A DNA stretch of 64,000 nt from positions 177,001 through 241,000 of the forward strand of contig JAODUO010000033.1 of assembly GCA_025642075.2 (NCBI GenBank), written 5' to 3'. The stretch is from Ridgeia piscesae (Eukaryota; Annelida; Polychaeta; Sabellida; Siboglinidae). A program made the translations under genes and the position numbers. Below, piece by piece: positions 1 to 48,700 of the stretch. Within the stretch, counting starts at the first letter, position 1. Each line of letters begins with the position of its first letter. The notes under the pieces are model-generated. The model saw nothing but the letters and a program-made list of their open reading frames with translations. It ran no database searches and was not told the origin of the DNA.

Positions 1-2
1 GC

Positions 3-37981
<37,979 letters not shown>

Positions 37982-38150
37982 GGCAGCAGGAGACAGACGG
38001 GACAGTGTAAGTGATTGTGTGAGAGCTGTCACATTACTTACATGACAGTCGACATAGAAGACAGTCTGTGTGTCATTTACAACAACTGCTTCATGAACTC
38101 CTTGAAATTGTTTCCGTAAGAACTGGAACGATTGAACTGCGAAATAACAT

Positions 38151-38164
38151 GTTGCCATGGTAAC
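38151..38164 (+). promoter_or_regulatory. Candidate RFX X-box
   Basis: GTTGCCATGGTAAC fits the full X-box consensus GTNRCC-N(0-3)-RGYAAC. Lies in the predicted 3'UTR intron of Scribble. A single motif match; function is not shown. Confidence 0.35.
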
Positions 38165-40088
38165 ATTACACACAAAACATAAAATATAGACATTGGTTGA
38201 AATACAAAGTCTATAATATTATGACAATCAATAGCACAACTGTTTCTTGCCTGGGTGACAGTTAGTTCATTTGACTAGGAACCTCTCCAGTGTAAACACA
38301 ACATCATGCACTGTCTGTAGGTGTACCTACACATATTCTCTTGTTGTGTTCACCAGCAAACTAAATGTTGCGTTGTCATTGTAGATGGCAGCAGTGTACA
38401 TACAGTGGCTCGCTGACGATTCCAAGAAGGCAGCAAACTTGACCCAACTTGTGACAACTTATGATACAACAGCAACGCAGCCATATTTATTTTTGTAGCA
38501 AACATGTCACTCTCAGTGCGGGGTCATTTAGTTGCTGTTCCTCTTTCATTTGCTGCTTGCAAAGTTGTGTGCCGACTAGTTTGAATATTTTAAGCTCCCA
38601 GTCAGCCTGTTTTGATCATATTTTATGGCTTAGGCCATTGCATCTAACTGAGCACCTACAGTCAAAGTGGGACGACAGGCAGCAATGTTTAGTTCAACCT
38701 GAAATTTTATCTCAATAATAGAAAGGTAACTTGTTGTAACAGTAGTGACTGCTTCTCCAACTGTGAAAGGTGTGGTTTTTATAAGATTAGCAGGAAGGGA
38801 TTTTGATTTGAAAACTGCCAACGAATTGTTCCCATTTCAGCCGTGCAGAAGCAACTTTTTTAAACGCCAAATTGAGATGTCCAGTCAATGTAGGGATTCT
38901 GTCAGTTCAGTTTTTATTTTAAGTGCTCCTTTTAATCCCAGGTCTGCAGAGACTTGCGTGTTTGTATATATGTGGTTATTACAGTTTGCTACCATTGTGC
39001 ATTTGGACAAACAGGTGATTTTTACAGTGTTTGTTTGACTGGACATTCATGGGCACGTCGACTGTCACTGAGGAAGGTGTCAGAGGACGAGGCACATTTA
39101 GAGACCCAGAAAGTAGAGTGGTGTTGGGGTAGTTACTGGGGCTTTTATCGCAGTATTCACAGTGAGGGTGCGAGAACAGCATCGAAGTGGTGTACTTGTT
39201 TAAACGTCGTGTTGATTGTTGTGTGTTGATAACGATGGACAAGTCGTTCTCTCTTCACCCCATTTCACTTCAACGCAGAACTATTTTAGTATAAATAATA
39301 GTATAACTAATCAACAGGAATGTTGCAGACAACTGTGAATGGAGACGCACAACATGCGGTGGTTTAACTGTGTTACGACTAAGTCTTACATGTGGTACTT
39401 GGGCTCAGATCAAGTTGTTCATTACTGAGCCAATCCGGTTTTGTGCTGGGGCTTAAATATGGGATTGGCACCAAACGTGGGAGTATTACTGGATAGCAAT
39501 ATGAGGGTTTGGTGTCTGTCAGTAAAACGTGACACTGGCTACATTTAGTCACAACGAAGTTTCTTCAAATAATCTAATTGCTGCCGTATCTTTAAGGTTT
39601 TGGTTGTTGGCAAGGAAGGATATGTAACCCACATGGCTAACAAATGTTTTGTATGTGACAACGATAACGTGTATATACATATATATATATAACTGCCAGA
39701 GTTTCTGTTAGCCAACTAAAACATTCAGCAGACATCACAGCAGATTTCAGCGCATTTATTTGTAAAGTTTAGGGAGGGTTATTGCCGAAATACATGTTTC
39801 AAGTTGTAATGTGGAGACTTGAGAGGGACGTTGTGATGATGTATGTTGGTCGTCTTGGCAGTAACTATTGATTGTGTTCGTTGCTTTCATAGAGGCCAGG
39901 GGGACATAAACACACGGTAACACTGTAAACAATGAAAATGATGTCATCCAGACTGTTTTTTCTTACTGTCAAGTTTTATAGACTATTTTAAACTGTGAGG
40001 CTGATGCAGTCGAATGTGGAGCCACTCAATGTGGCTATATACTATAAGCTTAGCCGTTTGTAGATGCAGCCAAGAATCACTGTAAATT

Positions 40089-40094
40089 AATAAA
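40089..40094 (+). promoter_or_regulatory. Candidate polyadenylation signal for Scribble
   Basis: AATAAA about 2.1 kb after the stop, followed by a TG-rich stretch (GTTGTGTGTGTGTTA) about 15 bases on, as expected of a cleavage site with a downstream GU element. A second AATAAA is at 40,856. Confidence 0.4.
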
Positions 40095-41218
40095 TACAGT
40101 AACTAAAGCGTTGTGTGTGTGTTATTGATGAAGTACAAATGTGTTAAATGCAATACTGTCTTTAATACGAAACCTAACTATACAGGCGTTGTACATTCAC
40201 GCCAGGTACTGTACACACATCATCCATTTGTATGCACATCAAAACATTGCTGTACAAGGTAACTCACTTTGCATAAGACAAATACTGTCAGACCGTGTAG
40301 GCAAGGTCTCGCTTTACAAAATGGCCATCAATTACAAAGTATGTCCAACAAACTTAATATCAACAAAATATTCATGGATCATCATAATGTATAACCATGA
40401 AATTAAAATCTGTAATTGGCAGGACATGTGGCTTGTCTGTCTATTAAATAGCTTGCAATTTCCAAATGATCTATGCAGCAGCAGCAGTGTGTGTAGTGTA
40501 CTGGGGGGGCATCAGAAAGGGGATTCAGACCAGTACAGACTACCGTAGTGAGGCTGTACAGCAGCAATAGGAAGGGGGTTGTATAAGAGGAGATATACAG
40601 TAGCAGGGGGCCCATATATCCAACATTATTAGACTACACGGCTAAAGACACATTAATACCGAAATTAATGTTCATAAAAACGTGAAAAACAAAATGAGGA
40701 ATGGATTCAAAACAAATGGTTTTAAAATGAACTCGGACTGCCTGGCAATAACATTGCGATAACTTCTGTTACATCAATGACTGCTAAGTTGTTGGTGCTT
40801 ATAAAAGGCATGAGTAAACACAGCGACAAGCCACGGCTGACATGATGCAAAGAGCAATAAAACCTCCCTATGAAGCATCACTTGTTGCCGTGTCACACTG
40901 TTACCGTGTCACACTGTCTTGTAATACCACATCACATTGGCAAGTGGAAATGATGGCATTATGACGGATATTCGAGTGACCAACATTGTACAGTGCTCAC
41001 AAGACGTGTTCCTAACAAATCTGACGAACATAACAGGATGAGAACACGTCTGACTAGAGTTGAGGTACACAGGCGTCACACACAATGAGGCGTGACTTGT
41101 CAGAACAAACAACAACGTGGAGTCACCTTCCACAGTCTCACTGCACGTGAATGTCAACTTAGAAACGTCCTACTAGTTTTGACTGTCCCTGCAACTAACA
41201 ATAAAAACAAGATAAAAC

Positions 41219-42018
41219 ACACTGCCTACTGTACTCATAGGCAGGCCAAGGTGACACCGCCTACTGTACCCGTAGGCAGGCCAAGGTGACACCGCCTACT
41301 GTACCCGTAGGCAGGCCAAGATGACACCGCCTACTGTACCCGTAGGCAGGCCAAGATGACACCGCCTACTGTACCCATAGGCAGGCCAAGGTGACACCGC
41401 CTACTGTACCCATAGGCAGGCCAAGGTGACACCGCCTACTGTACTCGTAGGCAGGCCAAGGTGACACCGCCTACTGTACCCGTAGGCAGGCCAAGGTGAC
41501 ACCGCCTACTGTACCCGTAGGCAGGCCAAGGTGACACCGCCTACTGTACCCGTAGGCAGGCCAGGGTGACACCGCCTACTGTACCCGTAGGCAGGCCAAG
41601 GTGACAACGCCTACTGTACCCGTAGGCAGGCCAAGGTGACACCGCCTACTGTACTTGTAGGCAGGCCAAGGTGACACCGCCTACTGTACTTGTAGGCAGG
41701 CCAAGGTGACACCGCCTACTGTACTTGTAGGCAGGCCAAGGTGACACTGCCTACTGTACTTGTAGGCAGGCCAAGGTGACACCGCCTACTGTACTTGTAG
41801 GCAGGCCAAGGTGACACTGCCTACTGTACTTGTAGGCAGGCCAAGGTGACACTGCCTACTGTACTTGTAGGCAGGCCAAGGTGACACCGCCTACTGTACT
41901 TGTAGGCAGGCCAAGGTGACACCGCCTACTGTACTTGTAGGCAGGCCAAGGTGACACTGCCTACTGTACTTGTAGGCAGGCCAAGGTGACACTGCCTACT
42001 GTACTTGTAGGCAGGCCA
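41219..42018. repeat. Minisatellite 10, 35 bp x ~23, hairpin unit
   Basis: Unit CAAGGTGACACCGCCTACTG plus TACCCGTAGGCAGGC. GCCTAC and GTAGGC form a 6-bp stem around a 7-nt loop; the loop switches from TGTACCC to TGTACTT in the right half while the stem is kept. Lies between the convergent 3' ends. Confidence 0.96.
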
Positions 42019-42561
42019 GCATACACCAGATCCCATCTGGTAGGTTTCAGTTGCGAACGCTTCTTCACGTCAAGGCGCGCTTGTTTGATGACACAGCTGT
42101 TGAACTGTATCAAGTGTTCCACAGACCACATCTGATCTGTGTGTTCACATGTGGTACACAGCGGTCATCAATGACCCACAGCGGATCTCTGTGGACAAAT
42201 GTGACCATATGGACAGTGGTCCTGTGTGAATCAGTGGTCCTCTGTGAATTATCTTGACACCTGTTGTCTGTGAACCAGTGATACTCAGTGGGACATCAAT
42301 GGAATGTTCCAACATGAACGTCTTGTCTAGATTTGTCACGTCCTGTCAACTTTTGTGACCAACATCACATGATATGACCTCCGAGTATAACATGACATGA
42401 CCTCTGAATGTGACATGACACAATCTGCGAGTGTGACATGACTTCTTCGAGCGACACCAGATAGTGACACAACCACCAGGCGTGTTTCGACACAATCCGT
42501 TGCTTGACACGACAAGAGCTGCGTTGGAATGTTGACTGTGCTGACTTGCACGGAATACTGC

Positions 42562-42714
42562 CTAGTCATCAGAGTCACTCTCTGTCTCTGACTCAGCCTC
42601 ACTCTCCCCTGCTGACGATGCTGACACAGACTCATTAGATTCGTCATCATCGTCGTCGTCGTCGTCATCATCGTCACCATAGACGTCACCTGTTTGCAGC
42701 TTGCCTTCTTTCTT
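42562..42714 (-). CDS. UBTF: UBF exon 18: poly-Asp acidic C-terminus and stop
   Basis: Acceptor TTTTTTAG. KKEGKLQTGDVYG, eleven consecutive Asp, then ESNESVSASSAGESEAESET and ESDSDD, stop TAG at 42,564-42,562. The acidic tail is characteristic of UBF. Confidence 0.92.
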   Translation of the reverse strand, partial: KKEGKLQTGDVYGDDDDDDDDDDDESNESVSASSAGESEAESETESDSDD

Positions 42715-45700
42715 CTAAAAAAGAAAACATGAAATACATGTACCCCGGTATGTTTAAAACATAGAAGATGAGCAAAGAATGTGTTACATTTGGTCAGAAG
42801 TCCTTAAAAAGAAATATTATAAACTGTCTCGGTGGAGAACGGACTCAGTTTCTTGGACACAGTGATATGGTATTGTTTAAACTGATGATCACATGGCCGC
42901 AGTAGACGTCCAATCTGAGTGATTTAATTCCTGATGAAGGCAGTTGTGTCGCCAGTAAACTCTTCCAGATGTACTGATGTGTAGGGCAGAGACAACCAAC
43001 AAGACCCGGGCCATTTCACTCAGGTTGTTAACAGGATACTCCAGTCAGTGAGAGATTTATTTACTTACATCTGTATAATATATTGGTTGTGGGTAGTATT
43101 TGTGCACAAAGATCGTTATAAACAATTAATTATAGTATAATTATATCAGAAACACTCCATGTTGGATTCATCTTGAGACTTGTGTGCCAGCGATATAAAT
43201 CGCGTACATCACTGGCGCATGCACGTTCGAACATCCTACATCTGTCCAATGGTATTTGATGCATCCAGTACGTTGCGGATTGCTTACGTCACTATCACAA
43301 TTATTAGCAAAGATTCCGCCAATCCTTGCCTTTTTCAACAATGCGCCAGTGACGTAAATGATTTGGCTTACATCACTGGTGCATAAGTCTCAAGATGGCA
43401 GCACCCTGAATCTAAGATAGCATGCTTTTGATACCATTAAACTATAACTACCAGGTAATTGTTTATTATCGATTTTTGTGCACAATTACTAGGCACAACC
43501 AATATAATATATATATCTAAGTTAATACTGTGAACTTCTCACTGACTGGAGTATCATTTTATGACCTCCCAAGCCCGATTTCCTGAAGCAGTTGTAGTAT
43601 TAAAAAAATGAAGTGTCTGATGTCACTTGCCTGCAGCCCATTGGTGGCCGCCCACTCTGGCTTCTGTGAGTCACCTGCATCTTCAGACTCACTGCTCGAC
43701 CCAGACTCCGAGTCACTACTCGACTCTGCATCTGATGCCTCAGAGCCACTCTCTGACTCCAACTCTTTCGTCTTCACTTTGCTCTTCTGTAAAGGAAACA
43801 AGAATTCAGATGTAGAAATGCCCACATACAGGGCTTACCATGGCAGATGGTCAGGGCAACTAATTGAAAACAAAAATAATATTCATTTTATAATTTCTTT
43901 TCAGCATATTTATGTGTTGGCTGCTTAGTTGTATGAATTCATAATTAATTGTAAACAATTAATGGAATTTAATTGTCCCAGTATTATTATTTTGTTGCAT
44001 TTTGGAATGTTTATATTTTAGGGTAACATTGCGTCATCAAAGAAAAATTTGGTTTAGCATAAGTTAAAAAGTTAACTCCAGACAAAATGTTTTGTATGAA
44101 TGTATGAAATTAGCTGAAACTTACTTTGGCAGACGTTTTATTTTGTTGGACTGGTTTCTTAGTTTTCTTTGCCTTTTCGTATTCCTCGTAGCGTTTGAGG
44201 TCTTTTGGAGACAGGCCCTGGAACAAGCAGAATGTTTTAAACCTAGATGCCACAAAAAATTTAATTGTGGGTCAATTTGACTTGCAAATACTGACACTGA
44301 GCATTATTATTTTTCCACATGTGACAAGTCAACGTATCTTAATAACTAAATGCTAATAATTTTCTTAAAATTGACTGTTGCTATTCATTTTCACTACAAC
44401 GAACAAAATGATCAAAAACAAAATTTTCACACATTCAATTGAAAGGGATCAAAAGTACATGCAAAACTGTAATCATACAAACAGAGCATAAAATATTTTT
44501 AATCCACAAATTATGTCATGTTCCTTTTAAGAAATAGTTTCCAGTTAGCATTAAACTGCTGGAACTCTGTTAACCTCTGTTATTAACATACATGCCACTT
44601 GCGAAAACTGACAATACATGTATGGAGCAAAACAATAATGTAGATATATATATATCCTCCAAGTTGTGTGACCTTGACACTGACCTTCTTGAACTGTTCG
44701 AGTGCCTTAGCGTGTTGTCGGTGCAACACGTCGCGTTTTGTTGTGTAGGCCTTCTGTTCTGACTCGGACATGTTCCGCCACCGACGCGCAATCTCCGCCA
44801 TTCGCTCCGTGTGCATCACGTGAGTCAGAGATGTCAACATCGTTGTCGAGAACAGGTGGTAGCCAGAGCTGCATTTCACAACCAACTCTCAGGTCAAGGT
44901 GTTCCATTATGGAAAACATTTTACTGTATGATCGGAGACAGGTATTGAGTGTGGTCTTCTACATTGTAATCATTAATAATTTACTGTAATTACTTTTGTG
45001 ACAAATTTCAGATAACTGATGTGATTGAATGCTAACTGTATATAATTACATAACCACAACAGTATGCTTACATGAAGGTAAATAAAAGCAACTGCAAACA
45101 ATCTTACATTGTAGGGGTTATTAGAGTCAGAGCAACCCCTCTATATACTATCTCCCCTGCCTCTCAACTCTCTCTCCCCCACCCTCCCTCCCTCCTCTCC
45201 ACCTCCCCCTCGCTCTCTTTCTCCCCCTACCTCTCTCACTTCTACTTCCATTCTCTCTTTCGCTCTGTCATGATTCTGTCTGATTCTTGCTCCATCACTC
45301 CGCATGGAGTGAAGCTGAGACTCACCAAGGAGGCTTCTTGGGTTCACCAGGGAAGTGTAACTTTACTCACCCAGGAGGCTTCTTGGGTTCACCAGGGAAG
45401 TGTAACTTTACTCACCCAGGAGGCTTCTTGGGTTCACCAGGGAAGTGTAACTTTACTCACCCAGGAGGCTTCTTGGGTTCACCAGGGAAGTGTAACTTTA
45501 CTCACCCAGGAGGCTTCTTGGGTTCTCCAGGGAAGTGTAACTTTACTCACCCAGGAGGCTTCTTGGATTCACCAGGGAAGTGTAACTTTACTCACCCAGG
45601 AGGCTTCTTGGGTTCTCCAGGGAAGTGTAACTTTACTCACCCAGGAGGCTTCTTGGGTTCACCAGGGAAGTGTAACTTTACTCACCCAGGAGGCTTCTTG

Positions 45701-48700
45701 GGTTCACCAGGGAAGTGTAACTTTACTCACCCAGGAGGCTTCTTGTGTTCACCAGGGAAGTGTCACTTTACTCACACAGGAGGCTTCTTGGGTTCACCAG
45801 GGAAGTGTAACTTTACTCACCCAGGAGGCTTCTTGGATTCACCAGGGAAGTGTAACTTTACTCACCCAGGAGGCTTCTTTGGTTCACCAGGGAAGTGTAA
45901 CTTTACTCACCCAGGAGGCTTCTTGGGTTCACCAGGGAAGTGTAACTTTACTCACCCAGGAGGCTTCTTGAGTTCTCCAGGGAAGTGTAACTTTACTCAC
46001 CCAGGAGGCTTCTTGGGTTCACCAGGGAAGTGTAACTTTACTCACCCAGGAGGCTTCTTGGGTTCTCCAGGGAAGTATGACTTTACTCACCCAGGAGGCT
46101 TCTTGGATTCACCAGGGAAGTGTAACTTTACTCACCCAGGAGGCTTCTTGGATTCACCAGGGAATTATAACTTTACTCACCCAGGAGGCTTCTTGGATTC
46201 ACCAGGGAAGTGTAACTTTACTCACCCAGGAGGCTTCTTGGGTTCACCAGGGAAGTGTAACTTTACTCACCCAGGAGGCTTCTTGGGTTCACCAGGGAAG
46301 TGTAACTTTACTCACCCAGGAGGCTTCTTGGGTTCACCAGGGAAGTGTAACTTTACTCACCCAGGAGGCTTCTTGGGTTCACCAGGGAAGTGTAACTTTA
46401 CTCACCCAGGAGGCTTCTTGGGTTCACCAGGGAAGTGTGACTTTACTCACCCAGGAGGCTTCTTGGGTTCACCAGGGAAGTGTAACTTTACTCACCCAGG
46501 AGGCTTCTTGGGTTCACCAGGGAAGTGTAACTTTACTCACCCAGGAGGCTTCTTGGGTTCACCAGGGAAGTGTAACTTTACTCACCCAGGAGGCTTCTTG
46601 GGTTCACCAGGGAAGTGTAACTTTACTCACCCAGGAGGCTTCTTGGGTTCACCAGGGAAGTGTAACTTTACTCACCCAGGAGGCTTCTTGGGTTCACCAG
46701 GGAAGTGTAACTTTACTCACCCAGGAGGCTTCTTGGGTTCACCAGGGAAGTGTAACTTTACTCACCCAGGAGGCTTCTTGGATTCACCAGGGAATTATAA
46801 CTTTACTCACCAAGGAGGCTTCTTGGGTTCTCCAGGGAAGTGTAACTTTACTCACCCAGGAGGCTTCTTGGTTCCAGGGAAGTGTAACTTTACTCACCCA
46901 GGAGGCTTCTTGGGTTCACCAGGGAAGTGTAAATTTACTCACCCAGGAGGCTTCTTGGGTTCACCAGGGAAGTGTAACTTTACTCACCCAGGAGGCTTCT
47001 TGGGTTCGCAAGGGAAGTGTAACTTTACTCACCCAGGAGGCTTCTTGGGTTCACCAGGGAAGTGTAACTTTACTCACCCAGGAGGCTTCTTGGGTTCTCC
47101 AGGGAAGTGTAACTTTACTCACCCAGGAGGCTTCTTGGGTTCTCCAGGGAAGTGTAACTTTACTCACCCAGGAGGCTTCTTGGGTTCTCCAGGGAAGTGT
47201 AACTTTACTCACCCAGGAGGCTTCTTGGGTTCGCAAGGGAAGTGTAACTTTACTCACCCAGGAGGCTTCTTGGGTTCGCAAGGGAAGTGTAACTTTACTC
47301 ACCCAGGAGGCTTCTTGGGTTCTCCAGGGAAGTGTAACTTGACTACTTTCTTTGTCTTCTCTTGGGCTTGTGCGTTCTCCCTGAAACAACACATCAGTGC
47401 AGCCGATAATGCTTCCTGCCAGACTCTTCATGACATGGCAAATTTTAATTTAAAATGACTTGTACTATCTGAACAGAATTAGTAATGTTTTAACTTTTAA
47501 GTCTGTGTAAGAAAAGTAGGTCAGATATTGAGTAACAATCAATTTATATAACAGTAACCATGCTAGCAAGACAGCCTGTAGAAAGTCTGAATGGGAGAGT
47601 TTTGGTGAAAACTGACAGATATTGCTGATGTTTCTATTTTTATTTATTCTAATAAATATTATGTTAACTTGCACGATGAAGTTACTTTGTTATGGTTCCA
47701 TAACTCTTAAATTTCAGTGACACAAATACATATGTATGCACGCCATATCTGCCAGTATATGTACGTCGTGAACATTAGTGCATAATTTACATAATGTATG
47801 GCATTACCCGTGCACACAGGAATGAAGTACCACTGCTAAGTGACTTTGTACGTTTGAGTATTATACACGAATATGATAAACCATGAAGAGAGATGTAATG
47901 ACTCACTTGTTCTGCTGTGCTAGTTTCTCCTTGCGTTGAGCAGCCATCTTCTTATACTTGGTCTGTACAATGTCCACAGAGTTACAATGACCACATACTA
48001 CAGGCAGTTGCATAAATCTACATCAAACATCTGCACGTATTACCATAAATAAATATTGTAACTATTTCCTCTTTCAATTTTGTGCCATTAGCAGCTAGCA
48101 ACTACCCAGTGTTTTATGACGAAACAAACAATTTATAAATAAAATCGACTTATCCTTATGTTAAATGGTGCACTGTTGTCAAATGTTTTGCACACATTGT
48201 GAAGAAAGTGAAATGCATGAGTGATGTGATGTGACGTGACGTGATGTGTCTGTTACCTTCTCCTTGGCGGGGAGACTGTTGAAGTCTTGTAGCATGAGGC
48301 GCGACAGCTCCTTCTTGTCCATCTTCGGGTTCTTCTTGCGATAGGCCGACTCCTTCTCATCCATGAAGATGAACACTGCAGCTATTGGCTTTGTCATTCT
48401 CTCAACAGGAGCCTAGACAACAACAGAGTCACTTGCAGAATGGTTTATATGTCTCACTGTCAGGCTCTTGTCATATGTAGAGTTAATCTAAGAACATGTG
48501 ATGTGGCAGGTAATTACAAGTTGCTGGGCATACGTATGTCTGTAGATAAACTTGTAACATGAATAATTACTTGCGCTGTTTTGCTTTTTACTCAAAACTA
48601 CAGTGGTTAAAGCAATCGAGAGACGACGGTTTTGAATCCTGTATAACCATGTCAAAGCTTGCTCAAGTTTATTCAGTCTATATTGCTGCAGGTCAGTCAG

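Larger units (their letters stand above)
37982..42561. other. Convergent 3' region between Scribble and UBF
   Basis: No coding exons seen. It holds the Scribble 3'UTR with its predicted intron (38,007-38,384), an RFX-type X-box at 38,151, an AT-rich stretch, AATAAA on + at 40,089 and 40,856, the 35-bp hairpin array at 41,219-42,018, and decayed short repeats around 42,350-42,470. I did not find a clear AATAAA for UBF close after its stop. Confidence 0.6.

Noticed and set aside
45287..47458. 723-residue plus-strand open frame with repeating GGFLGSPGKCNFTHP
   Set aside because: It is the antisense reading of the UBF exon 14 donor array. The 45-bp period is divisible by three and lacks stops in this frame, and there is no other coding support.
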